From assembly GCA_023525975.1 (NCBI GenBank), contig CM042032.1, positions 16,932,001-16,996,000 of the forward strand: a stretch of 64,000 nt of DNA. Reading direction: 5' to 3'. The position numbers and the translations under genes are program-made. The DNA is from Smallanthus sonchifolius (Eukaryota > Streptophyta > Magnoliopsida > Asterales > Asteraceae). The notes below the pieces were generated by a model. It was given only the letters and a program-made list of their open reading frames with translations, did not search any database and was not told the origin of the DNA. Every line of letters begins with the position of its first letter. The first letter of the stretch is position 1. Shown in pieces: positions 54,138 to 64,000 of the stretch.

Positions 54138-56717
54138 ATGGCAACTTCAAGCTCCAATTAGTATGCTGGGGAAACAAACCACCTGTCTTGGTGTCCACTA
54201 GAGATTTTGATGACTGGACCAAGAAAATGAAGACTTTCTTTCAATTCCATGATCACACTCTTTTGCAGTCAATCACTGATGGTCCACACAAGCCAGTTAC
54301 TACCACTGCAGATGTTCAACGTCCCAAGCTTGTGTCTGAATATGATGATAAGGATATTACCTTAATTGCCATAGATAGCAAGGCTTATGGATCTATTGAT
54401 ATGGCTCTTCCTATAGATGTGTTTAACATATTTGCTAAGTATACTACCGCCAAAGATCTTTGGGTTGCTTTATGTACAAGGTATGACGGAAGTGCTGAGA
54501 TTAGGGAAAGCAAGAGGGACTTGATCAAGAAGCAATATGAAATGTTTAGCAGTGCCCCTGCAGAACCCATGTTTGAACTGATCAACCGATTCTCAAGCAT
54601 TGTCTCTAAGTTGAAGGTTTTGGGAACTGAGTATCCCACTGTTGAGTTAAACAAGAAGCTGCTTGATTCACTGCCCGAGGAATGGAATATGTACCAGATT
54701 ATGATCAAGAAAACTGAAAAGCTAAGTGACTTATCACAGCAAGAACTCTTCAGCATTCTGAAGTCTTATGAGTTGGAGATAAAGAAGGTTGCAGTCACTC
54801 CAACTAATCAGTCTAGAAACACAGCTCTTCTTGCAGGTCAAGATTCCTCCACTTCATCAAACAAAACTACAATGCTTATTTTCAAACTGATGTTCCACCT
54901 TTGATTTCTGGAGTTCAGCCTACTACTTCATCCACCTCTCAAAAGCCAACCACTATGATTCTCGATGAGTATCTGCCTATCATGACTGTCTTCATGTCAT
55001 GATGCCCTAATTTCTGGAAACTTGACACCTGTCAGCTTTCAACCTGATGACTTGGAGCAGATCAACCCGGATGATTTGGAAAAGATGGATATTGATTGGT
55101 GCATGGCTATGCTAACTCTAAGGGCCAAGATATTCATCAAGAGGACTGGGATGGATAGATTCAAGCAAGGAAAGACTCTAGGGTTTGACATCAAGAAGGT
55201 GAGATGCTAAACTGTGATCAGCTGGGTCATTTTGCAAGGAATTGCAAGGAGCAGCATGAAAAGAAGAACTCCTCTTGAAAGCAAGATGTCGTCTCTCCCA
55301 AATCTACTACACCTTCCAGCTCAACAGCTCTGGTCTGTCAAGCTGATGGACACTTTGGGGAGATCAAGCAGGGGAAGCAACTGATAAGGCACTAATGGCA
55401 GATATTGTAGAAAAGGAGAAATGTGTCATGATTGAACCAGTTGAGGATCTTACCACCATACCAGCTGAGGTAATGTCCATACTTTGCAATGCTAAATCCT
55501 GTTTAAATGAGATTCAGAAATATTGATTCATCAACTAGGCCTTGGTCGATGAACGAGATCACATAAAGGTGATGTATGATTCTGTGGCTAAAAATGAGAA
55601 TCTTTACATAAAGAAAATTCATGATATTTCTTGAGAAAACCGATCTTTGATTGTGCAACTTACTACACAAAAGAATAATAATTAAATTTTAACTGAAAGA
55701 CTTCAAAAGGCCGAAAAAGCAAATTTTCAAGTTGAACACATGGGCATGGATCAGAAAATTCTTTTTGAAATCATTGACAACCAAATTCATAAAAAGGTTA
55801 CAGAAGGCATCGAGTATAACTCTCACCCTCCTCCGTATTCCAAGTCTGGTAGATTTGTTGATATGCCAGTTCCTCATGTTCCCACACCTTTTGTTTGCAA
55901 TTTATCTGATGATGATTATATCCAAACTTCAGATTCTGACAGTTTTGCTTCCTGTGTAGAGTCAAGTTGTGTAGGTTTCGAAGATGATTGTGATGAGAGT
56001 TCTAGTAAGGGAAATGTTTTAAATGAACTTGAGTCGGATGAATGTAATAATATGTCCGTGTCAAAACCAAATATTTGTGAACACATTGAAAATTTGTATT
56101 TTGGTTCTGTGCCTTCTGAGCATGACAGTTTGAGAAATGCTATTTCTAAGTTTAAGAATGCTTTGCCTTTTGTTCCTAAATTTGTAAACGCTATGAGTTG
56201 TATTGCAAATTTTAAAAGTGCAGGAGTTGTTGTGATTGACATTCCACCATCATCTTCAAATTAAAGGAAGATCAAAGTCTTCAAGAAAGAAATATTGAAG
56301 AAAGTGTTGCCTCTAGTTCTGATGTCTCAACATCACAATCATCTTCATCATCATGTGATGACAATTATCAGGCTAAGCCAACATGTGATAAAGTTTGTTT
56401 TAGTTGTGGGGAATCCAATCATGTTTTCAAGACATGTAAATTGTCTACATATCATTTCAAAGAAGAAAACGTACCATCTGTTTTTCAAAATTCAGTTGAT
56501 TGTGCTTCAAATGTTTTATCTAAATCATAACATAGTAGAACTTTGCGACGTAAAAGGATTAAAAATGCTAAAAATTGGTCGAAAAGGATTTGGAAAATTA
56601 AGAATAATGATCTTTTTGATAATACATTAAAGGAGGATTCTGACTATGACTTTCGAAATGCATCTTGTAAAATTAAGAAGTTCCAAGTTAGCAATGGCTT
56701 GGGTACTAATGTCTAAA
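54138..56717 (+). pseudogene. C3 gag (long, two zinc knuckles)
   Basis: ATG 54138, a TAG seven codons later and a frameshift near 54160. Then the gag domain: DFDDWTKKMKTFFQFHDH, FAKYTTAKDLWVALCTRYDGS, SKRDLIKKQYEMF, NKKLLDSLPEEWNMY, ILKSYELEIKK. The block LEKMDIDWCMAMLTLRAKIFIKRTG and knuckle CDQLGHFARNC (about 55210-55250, first Cys displaced by frameshift) follow, then a coiled-coil part, an acidic Ser-rich part and a second knuckle CFSCGESNHVFKTC (56395-56436, different frame). Numerous stops and shifts (for example near 54870, 55210, 55530 and 56262). Confidence 0.85.
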
Positions 56718-56731
56718 TGATTCATTTTGTG

Positions 56732-57640
56732 TAGGGACAATTGAGGAGGACTGGAGATAATATCTGGAATGTCGACAGTGGTTGCTCAAGACATATGACT
56801 GGTCATTTTTGTTTATTACAAAATTATCATCTAATAGAGAGAGACTTTGTTGCCTTTGCAGGCTATCTAAGAGGAGGAAAGATTGAAGGACAAGGAACTG
56901 TGTCCAACGGTGTAAATAGCCTGGAGAATGTCTATTTCGTCCCACAGCTGAAGTATAATCTGATGAGTGTGTCCCAGATTTGTGATAAAGACTTTTGTGC
57001 CCTCTTCAACTCCAATGAATGTTTGATTCTGAAGCCTAGAGTAGTTATTCCCGAAGACCTAATCCTCATGCATGCTCCTCGAAGATTCAATACTTACAGT
57101 CTGGATATGAATAATCCATCAGGAATCGAATCCTGCTTTCTTTCAAAAGCTTCAGAAGATAAGTCCTTTCTTTGGAACAAAAGATTAGGACACGTGAATT
57201 TTAAGACTATTAACCGCCTTGTTCGAGGAAACCTTGTCACCGGTTTACCTCTGAAAGACTTCTCACCCGTGGAACATTGTCTCTCTTATTCCAAGGGCAA
57301 GCAACACAAATCAACTCACAAACCCAAAACCACTAATTCCATTGACTATCCTCTCCAATAGCTTCACATGGATCTCTTCGGTCCTATGAGTGTCATGAGT
57401 CATGGATGGAAATCATACTGTTTGGTGGTAACCGATGACTTCTCTCGGTTTACTTGGGTATTCTTCCTGGCAAAGAAAGATGAGACGCCAGAGACTCTGA
57501 AGATTCATCTGCTACAAATCGAGAATTTGTTCAATCTAAGAGTGCACCTCGTAGATGGCAAAGAGTAAGGGTATCTCTTAGCAATTCTGTGCACCTCGTA
57601 CTCCACAACAAAATGCTGTAGTTGAACGAAGAAATCGTAC
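56732..57640 (+). pseudogene. C3 protease and integrase N-terminal/core part
   Basis: TTTTGTGTAGGGACAA precedes the protease, as in C2. Protease: IWNVDSGCSRHMTG. The integrase finger is damaged: LWNKRLGH (first His to Asn) and CLSYSKG (last Cys to Tyr). TAG 57359-57361, then LHMDLFGPMSV and VVTDDFSRFTWVFF (first Asp). The segment that should carry the second Asp is missing near 57545-57590: the text jumps from RVHLVDGKE and a stop to CAPRTPQQNAVVERRNRTL (Glu present). Confidence 0.87.
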
Positions 57641-58477
57641 GTTGATAAAAGCAGCAAGAACTAAGATCGTTGATTCTAAGCTTCCTGTCACGTTTTGGGC
57701 CGAGGCAGTCAATACCGCATGTTTTGTGCAAAATCGAGTTCTCATCACCAAAAGCTGCAAGAAGACTCATTATGAAATTATGTACAAGCGCAAGCCTGTT
57801 ATTGATTTCTTCAGGAAATTTGGGTGTGTTTGCACAATGCTAAATACTTCTGATCAGCTAAACAAGTTTGAAGCCAAAGCGGATGAGTGCTATTTCTTGG
57901 GTTATTCATCTAACCAAAGAGATTTTTGTGTTTACAACAAGAGAAGAAGGATTGTGCTGGAGTCTATTGATATCAAATTGCATGAAAGCAATCATACGGA
58001 TGCTGGGGACGGTCCTGATTGGCTTTTTGATGTCGATTCTTTCTTTAAATCATTTAATCTTCATGATTTCACTAACATATCAGTCTCAGCTAATCCTCTT
58101 ATGTCTGTAAATATTCTAGGTACATCTACTGCTTCAAGCTCCTCTTCATCTTCCACTCAGGATTCTTCGAACTCTGTGGCAACAAGTGAAACTGTTGACG
58201 AAGAAACTCCTCCAATAGTGGATGTTGCTCCACAGTCATCCGTTGAAGGTCCTATTATTGAGGAAGTTGTTCTTCCTGACAACAACATTACCATTCTGGA
58301 TGAATAATTGGAAGAGGATGAGATTCCACAGTTGAGAATTCACAAGGATCATCCTACAGCTACATCATTGGTCCACTCAATGTGGAAGTCCGAACTCATA
58401 GTGCCATTGAAGCAATGAATGCCAGACTCTTCTCTTGCTTCATATCTCAAGTTTAACCAACGAATATCAAAGCTGCT
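57641..58477 (+). pseudogene. C3 integrase C-terminus and linker
   Basis: Open 57642-58307: DSKLPVTFWAEAVNTACFVQNRVL, FGCVCTMLNTSDQLNKFEAKADECYFLGYSS, VYNKRRRIVLESIDIK, PDWLFDVDSFFKSFN, then a Ser-rich and acidic linker ending at TAA 58305-58307. A short broken stretch leads into RT. Confidence 0.86.
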
Positions 58478-59134
58478 TTGCTTGAGAACAGTTGGGTAGA
58501 GGATATGCAGGAAGAATTGCAGCAGTTCAAGAAGTTACATGTGTGGAATCTGGTCGACCTTCCAAAGAACAAAGTCCCAATCGAAACTCGTTGGGTATTT
58601 CGCAACAAGAAGGACGAAGGGGGAATTGTGATTCGAAACAAAGCCCGATTGGTGGTTCAGGGGTTTTATCAAGAAGAAGGAATTGACTTTGAGGATGTCT
58701 TTGCACCAGTGGCTCGCTTGGAAGCCATCAGAATGTTTCTCGCAAACGCAGCCTATATGGACTTCACAATTTATCAAATGGATGTCAAAAGCGCATTTCT
58801 GTATGGAAAATTTTAAGAGGAAGTTTATGTCAAGCAGCCACCGAGTTTCATTGATCCAAGCTATCCTGACAGAGTTTACAAACTTGACAAGGCATTGCAC
58901 GGTCTTCATCAAGCACCTCGTGCGTGATATGAGACGTTATCTTCACATCTGTTTGATCATGGTTTCACACGAGAGGTATTTGTCCAAACTTTGTTCAAAC
59001 GAAAGGATGGTGCGGATACCATTCTGGTGCAAATCTACGTTGATGATATCATTTTCGGATCCACAAATCCTCGGCTGTCTAAAGAGTTAAAGGAAGTGAT
59101 GCGTTCTAAGTTTGAAATGAGTTCTATGGGATAA
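58478..59134 (+). pseudogene. C3 reverse transcriptase (Copia)
   Basis: WVEDMQEELQQFKKLHVWNLVDLP, RWVFRNKKDEGG, GIDFEDVFAPVARLEAIR, MDVKSAFLYGK, then TAA 58814-58816. Continues EEVYVKQPPSFIDP, GLHQAPRA, TGA 58926-58928 (TGG likely), and catalytic YVDDIIFGS at about 59038-59064. TAA 59132-59134 precedes MKFFLGLQ. All stops are in one reading frame. Confidence 0.9.
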
Positions 59135-59980
59135 ATGAAGTTCTTTCTTGGTTTACAAGTAGATCAGTCTGAGTCGGGAATTCTTATCCATCAAGAGAAG
59201 TATGTCAATGAAATCCTGACGAAGTTCAAAATGATTGAGTCTCATCCTTACAAAACTCCTGTGGAAGTTCGACACCGTCTGTCTCCTGATTTGGATGGTG
59301 AAAGCATTGATCAACACCTCTATCTCTCAACGATAGGATCTCTTCTGTATCTCACTTCTAGCAGACCAGACATCATGTTCGCAGTGTGCTTGTGTGCATG
59401 CATTCAGGCTAATCCTAAACTCTCTCATTTAATTGTTGTCAAATGTATTTTAAGATATTTGAAGTACAAGCCAAAACTTGGGCTTTGGTATCCCAAAAAT
59501 GACTTGTTTGATATTTTGGCCTATTCAGATTCAGACTATGGGGGATGCAACTTAGACCGAAAGTCCACTTATGGGGGTTGTCAGTTCCTTGGCAACTGCC
59601 TCGTCTCCTGGAAATGTAAGAAACAAACCACCGTTTCCCAATCCACAGCCGAAGCCGAATACATTGCCGCAGCTCTTTGTTGTTCCCAAGTAAGGTGGAT
59701 CCACCATCAAATGCTTGATTACGGGATCACCTTCCATAAAACTCCCATCCTGTGTGATAAAACCGCCGTTCCCCATATCACCAAAAATCTCGTTCAGCAT
59801 TCAAAAACCAAACACATTGAGATCAAACACCACTTCATCCGTGATTGTGTCGAAAAGAAACATATCAAAATCGTTGAAGTCAAAACCGACAAGCAAACTG
59901 CCGACAACTTTACAAAAGCATTTGATTCTGCCAGATTTGAGAAATTGGTGGAGATGCTCGGCATGATTAACTTTCAATAA
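59135..59980 (+). pseudogene. C3 RT C-terminus and RNase H, open 281 codons
   Basis: MKFFLGLQVDQSESGILIHQ, IGSLLYLTSSRPDIMFAVC, AYSDSDYGGCNLDRKST, STAEAEYIAAALCCSQVRWI, KTKHIEIKHHFIRDC and an end at EMLGMINFQ. No internal stop. The ATG is internal to pol. Confidence 0.92.
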
Positions 59981-60210
59981 CCTTTGTGCATATTGTCTTT
60001 TCTATTTAAACTTGTTAATCGGGAAGATTTCCAAAAAGATTTTATTTTTTCTGTATAGTTGTTTTCTTTATTTACCTTTGAAAGCAAAACTTTTAGGGGA
60101 GAAATTGGAATTTGCAGTTAGTAAGAAAAAGATTTGCATTGTTTAGTCAAAAGGAAAAGAAAAATATTTGTTTTGTTTATTGTTTGCTTAAGAAATACTC
60201 ACTGTAAGTA
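59981..60210 (+). other. C3 sequence after pol, up to G5 insertion
   Basis: T-rich non-coding sequence with TTAGGGGAGAAA at 60093-60103, resembling a SIRE purine tract. The extra ORF expected about 2.2 kb after pol is absent because G5 begins at 60211. The 5 bp before G5 are AAGTA; the matching duplication lies outside the window. Confidence 0.6.
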
Positions 60211-60679
60211 TGTAAGGCCCCTTTCCCTGGTAACCTCAGTTGTTGGATTTACTCATAAACATAGTCATAAATACTGAAGTTAAATTAAAACATTTGAGAG
60301 TAGCGAAAACAAACATCATTCGATACATAACATAACAGCGGAATTCTTAACAATTAAAAAACACAACATTTTTAATTAACAATCAAGAGTGGGATGTCAG
60401 TCGCTTGTCGGGTAACCATCACGCCTCCGCACGACCCTTCCTTTCATTACCTGAAATGTATACTAAAAGTCAGCTAACACTGGTGAGTTCTAGTTTAAAA
60501 CTATTAAATATGAACATTCTTTTCTTTATAAGTATGCATAATTATATATATATATATACTTTTATATAAATACGTATTCAAAACTTTTTCTTTTCTTTCA
60601 TCATTCTTATGTGATTACATAGATATGCATTCACCTTTACTTTCCTTAACATTCATTAGTCATACACATAAGGGTGATC

Positions 60680-61030
60680 AACCCGTCTTTTACTGCGTAT
60701 GTCACAAAGACATACGCCCTTAAGCTACCGTCGTAGCCCTTTTACTCGTCCGGTCCTAGAAACCGTCCGCCTTAACTTTCGTCCGGCCAACCTTCGGCCG
60801 TCCGTCTTTACCGTCCTACCGTCGTAGTCCGTCATATTCGCCCGTCTGCCCTAAGGCATCCGTTTCCCACGCGAACTATTGTTTATGCAACCGTAATACT
60901 ATTTTAGCATTTACTTCGACCGCCCATTAATGCCTTTTGTACGTCCTAGCTTGCGAAGGAACGTATCTTTCCCGGTTGCAAAATAGTCGCGTGGTCGTCC
61001 GTCTACAGAAGTAGGCGTTAGCATCGTTTT
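60680..61030 (-). repeat. CCGTC-rich degenerate repeat in G5 LTR
   Basis: Many irregular copies of CCGTC or CGTCCG (for example CGTCGTAGCC, CGTCCGGTCC, ACCGTCCGCC, GCCGTCCGTC, CCCGTCTGCC) in an otherwise AT-rich LTR. No fixed period. Confidence 0.6.
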
Positions 61031-61473
61031 CGTCCATAACGTATACATACATTCATAACATGCAATATAAATAATTATAAAGCAAGATTTCATTTATTTA
61101 CATTATGCCATTCTTTCATTCCTTCTTTGTAAACATACGTTTCATTCTTTGTTCGTAATTCATTCTCATATATATATAAATATATATTAGTATATCACGT
61201 ATGATCACATTAGCATTCATATCATTTATTCATTTAGTGTATACATTTCAGCCCCAAAACATTTAATAAGGTTTGCACATAACATAGAAGGGGGCACATA
61301 GAACTCACTTGATAAGCTAGTATTGGTTGTCCTAAACAAAGGTCCAACAATGTCACGTACGATCTGAATTAGGTAGTTAAAATACACATCAGACCAAATC
61401 CCAACTCTAACGGTTTAATCATACTAAATTAGGCGACCCTACTGACTTTACTATCTAGCCTGATGCCTGCTGC

Positions 61474-61628
61474 CTGCGCACTTAGTAAGTGCGCAGAGCC
61501 TTGCTCATGCGTACTTGACAGGTGCGCAGAGAGTTCTTCTTGCGTACTTGGTAAGTACGCATGATCTTTCTCCTGCGTACTTGGTAAGTACGCAGGACGT
61601 CCTTATTGCGTACTTGATAAGTACGCAG
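61474..61628 (-). repeat. Hairpin array in G5 LTR (five units)
   Basis: Five palindromes with arms TGCGTACTT and AAGTACGCA and 3-nt centres (first unit TGCGCACTT/AAGTGCGCA; second imperfect), at 61474, 61509, 61540, 61573 and 61606, spaced 31-35 nt. Spacers differ (AGAGCCTTGCTCA, AGAGTTCTTCT, TGATCTTTCTC, GACGTCCTTAT). Lies about 210-365 nt beyond the donor candidate. Confidence 0.92.
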
Positions 61629-62003
61629 TACCTGTTTCCTGGACAAAAATCCGAAATTCTTGCATGCTAACTCGATCATGTCAATCTTACAATTTTCTTT
61701 GATCAAAACGTGCGGTTTTCATTCTAGATGCTAGTTCTAAGCTTATTATCAAGTTTAATCCATAAAAACATCTCCTATTTAGCTAAAACCGAGAAACCCC
61801 AAAATGAATAAAAACTCAGATTATGGTCGAATCGTTACCTGGATTGGAATTCTGATTCGGAGGTTTTGCTCACGAGCTCAGCAGTAACGTGCTCATTCAA
61901 TTTCGGGTCGATCCGTCACTTTCTCTCTCTAGGCCCGAGCTCTCCTTTCTCTCTCTAGGTTGCAAGTTGTGGTGGAAATGAGAGTTCTAGTGCTGTCTTG
62001 ACC

Positions 62004-62012
62004 CTTATATAC
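62004..62012 (-). promoter_or_regulatory. TATA box of G5 LTR
   Basis: GTATATAAGGG in element sense, about 120 nt from the LTR start. Followed by a G/A-rich leader (GAGAGAAAGGAGAGC) and the donor candidate. Confidence 0.7.
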
Positions 62013-62131
62013 CTGGGCTTCGCTCGGCCCGTTGGAGCCGAGCCCAAGCCCATCCGCTTTTCTTTTGTTTTATGACGATTAAGTCTCTATCACGTTATTA
62101 TTTATTAAATTACTATTTTTGGGATGTTACA

Positions 62132-62437
62132 AGTGTACCCTCCTTAAAGAGGTTTCGTCCTCGAAACGTTTATTCATTAAACAATTGAGGGTATAGTCCC
62201 ATTATCTCTTCTTCTTTTTCCCATGTAGCTTCTGACCCTTTTCTGTGCTTCCATTGTACTTTGACTAAAGGAATCGACTTATTGCGTAGTCGTTTCTCAG
62301 CTCGGTCAAGAATGGCTATCGGTTCTTCTACATAATTTAGACTGTTATCCACTTAGATCTCGTCGTAAGGTATGTGAGCTGTGTCGTCAGCTAGGCACTT
62401 ACGTAAGTGTGACACGTGGAACGTAGGGTGTATTCCA
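62132..62437 (-). pseudogene. G5 chromodomain end of integrase
   Basis: Purine tract at 62132-62146, then the C-terminal frame 62352-62170 (SLNYVEEPIAILDRAEKRL; VKVQWKHRKGSEATWEKEEE; LYPQLF). A TAA near 62355 interrupts the joint with the upstream part (HVSHLRKCL-like region, 62358-62437). Chromodomain-type tail as in G2-G4. Confidence 0.85.
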
Positions 62438-63319
62438 CTAAGCTCTACAGATAGGTCGAGTCTGTAAGCAACTTGACCCACTCTCGCTAAAATTTTGAAA
62501 GGTCCGACAAACATTGGACTTAGTTTGCCATGTTTTTCTGAATCGGATGATTCCTTTCCTTGGTGATACCTTTAACAGTACCATGTCCCCTACTTGAAAC
62601 TCTAAATCCCTTCTTCTCTTATCCGCGTATGATTTCTGTCTGTCTTTTGCGGCTTTCATTCGAGCCTTGATTTGATCAAACTTCTCGAAAGTAGCTTTGA
62701 CCACTTCGAGACTTGCAAAATCCTTTTGTCCAATTTCCCCCCAACAAACCAGGGTCCTACATTTCCTTCCATACAACATTTCAAATGGCGGCATGCCAAT
62801 AGTCGAGTGATAGCTGTTGTTATATGAAAATTCTGCCAATGGTAGATGGTTGTCCCAGCTCCCACCAAAGTCAATGATACAGGCCCGGAGCATGTCCTCC
62901 AAGGTCTGAATGGTCCTTTCCGATTGTCCATCGGTTTGGGGGTGGTAAGCGGTGCTGATATTCAGCCTAGTGCCCATTGCTTCGTTGAATTTCCTCCAAA
63001 ACCTTGACGTGAATCTAGTATCCCTGTCGGACACAGTCGATAACGGCATACCATGTCTGCTCACAACTTCCTTGATAAATATTTCTGCTAGCTTTTTAGA
63101 CGATGATGTCTCACGTATTGGCAAGAAGTGAGCACTCTTCGTCAAGCGGTCGACGATCACCCAAATGGTATCATTGCCTTTAGCTGTTCGCGGTAGCTTG
63201 GTAATGAAGTCCATCGTGATCTCCTCCCACTTCCATTCCGATATTGGTAAAGGTTGCATTTTATCACATGGTTTCTGGTGCTCGACCTTAACTAGAGAGC
63301 ACGTTAGGCACTTGCCCAC
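62438..63319 (-). pseudogene. G5 integrase core
   Basis: CLTCSLVKVEHQKPC, MDFITKLPRTAKG, SDRDTRFTSRFW and GQSERTIQTLEDML (D,D,E complete), then HLPLAEFSYNNSYH, YGRKCRTLVCW and VGDMVLLKVSPRKG. A frameshift near 62540 garbles the GPF region. Separated from the first half of the finger by TAG at 63320-63322. Confidence 0.9.
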
Positions 63320-64000
63320 CTACTTTGTCACATCATTCTTTATGCCAGGCCACCAGTACTCTTTCTTCAAGTCTTGATACATTTTATTCGTCCCGGGGTG
63401 GATGGAATAGCGATACTTATGGGCCTCATAGAGTATTTTGGCTCTAAGCTCGCCAATCTTAGGTATCCACATCCGGCCAAACCTAGTTCGTACACCGTAT
63501 GCATTTGCATCCAAATTCCCTTGTTGTCCTACTATTCTTTCCCGTTTTATATTTCTTTCTAAAAGTGCTTCATCTTGTGCCTTTGATATTTCACTCATCA
63601 AATCTGGTGTTATAATCAGCTGACACGCTTTGATCCGTATAGGTTCCGATTCTTCCTTTCTGCTTAAAGCGTCAGCCACCACGTTTGCCTTGCATGGATG
63701 GTACAATATCTCACAGTCATAGTCTTTTATTAGCTCTAACCACCTCCTTTGTCTCATGTTTAATTCCTTTTTCCTAAAAAAGTACTTCAGGCTTTTGTGA
63801 TCTGAGTAGATGGTGCATTTAACTCCATTCAGATAGTGCCTCCATATTTTCAATGCGAAAACTACTGCTGCTAACTCTAGATCATGTGTTGGGTAGTTAA
63901 CCTCGTGAATCTTTAGTTGTCGCGAGGCGTAAGCAATTACCTTCCCTCGTTGCATAAGTACGCAACCTAAACCCTGACCCGAAGCGTCAGAGTAGACTAC
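63320..64000 (-). pseudogene. G5 RNase H and start of integrase (cut by window edge)
   Basis: Open from the window edge: VVYSDASGQGLGCVLMQ, THDLELAAVVFALKIWRHYLNG, HPCKANVVADALSRK (usual Gly after Pro replaced by Cys), then the finger AHKYRYSIHPGTNKMYQDLKKEYWW and stop TAG 63320-63322. RT lies beyond 64000. Confidence 0.9.

Larger units (their letters stand above)
53034..60210 (+). mobile_element. C3: SIRE-type Ty1/Copia element, 3' end cut by G5
   Basis: LTR, primer site, leader, gag with two knuckles, protease, integrase, RT and RNase H in Copia order on the plus strand. After RNase H only 230 bp remain before the G5 LTR starts at 60211, so the extra ORF and 3' LTR are missing from the window. 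Many stops and frameshifts plus a deletion inside integrase. Its gag differs clearly from C2, so it is a separate SIRE family. Confidence 0.9.
60211..62131 (-). repeat. G5 3' LTR (1921 bp)
   Basis: Plus-strand ends TGTAAGGCCCC and GGGATGTTACA. In element sense: TATA box GTATATAAGGG (62012-62004), an A/G-rich leader, donor candidate CCAG/GTAACG at 61838-61837, five hairpin repeats (61628-61474), and a C/G-rich CCGTC-repeat region (about 61030-60680). The purine tract AAGGAGGGTACACT lies just outside at 62132-62146. The second LTR is not in the window. Confidence 0.87.
60211..64000 (-). mobile_element. G5: Ty3/Gypsy Tekay-type element (3' part)
   Basis: Minus-strand element: 3' LTR 60211-62131, chromodomain end, integrase and RNase H, running off the window at 64000. 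Protein motifs match G1 closely (RTAKGNDTIWVIVDRLTKSAHFLPIRE). It is inserted into the tail of C3. Broken by a TAG, a frameshift and a TAA. Confidence 0.92.

Overview
This window is plant repeat DNA. All recognisable coding sequence belongs to LTR retrotransposons, and I found no host protein gene, rRNA gene, functional tRNA gene or CRISPR array. Ty3/Gypsy elements have a chromodomain-like C-terminus on the integrase (Tekay-type chromoviruses). Ty1/Copia elements have a very long gag and an extra ORF between pol and the 3' LTR (SIRE/Maximus type). From memory, that combination, the SIRE extra ORF and the coiled-coil ORF ahead of Gypsy gag are typical of the daisy family (Asteraceae: lettuce, Tanacetum and relatives). 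The family assignment is inference; the element types are read directly from motifs.

Layout. 1-4086: Gypsy fragment G1 (+), one continuous reading frame with seven stop codons. 4087-13310: Gypsy G2 (-), with a full 3' LTR and a truncated 5' LTR. 13311-13628: two LTR scraps. 13629-19195: SIRE fragment C1 (-). 19196-53033: SIRE element(s) C2 (+), gag split by two younger Gypsy insertions, G3 (21786-33356, -, perfect target duplication TGAAG) and G4 (33652-43415, +, target duplication AATGT/AATAT). G3 is itself split by a Copia solo LTR (25840-26565, target duplication CCCTT). 53034-60210: LTR, primer-binding site and gag-pol of SIRE element C3 (+). 60211-64000: Gypsy G5 (-), cut by the window edge. 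The nesting order gives relative ages: C2 before G3 and G4, G3 before the solo LTR, C3 before G5.

How the pieces would work. In each complete element the LTR supplies promoter and termination, initiator-Met tRNA primes at TGGTATCAGAGC-like sites, gag forms the particle, and protease, reverse transcriptase, RNase H and integrase copy and insert it. Almost all copies here are dead: stops (often TGG, CGA or CAA converted to stops), frameshifts, lost integrase catalytic residues (G4) or a lost promoter half (G2). G3 is the best preserved: one stop plus the solo LTR insertion.

The most unusual signal is architectural. Nearly every element family here carries a private tandem array of short hairpins (about 20-25 nt, repeated every 30-36 nt). 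Arms differ between families, though one is shared by Gypsy G2 and Copia C3. In Gypsy elements the arrays fall after a good splice-donor candidate inside the LTR, so inside a predicted leader intron. In Copia LTRs they sit directly upstream of the TATA box, and in two SIRE elements just upstream of the extra ORF. A frame-consistent phase-1 intron in Gypsy gag and tRNA T-arm-like modules inside two Gypsy LTRs are further points worth checking.
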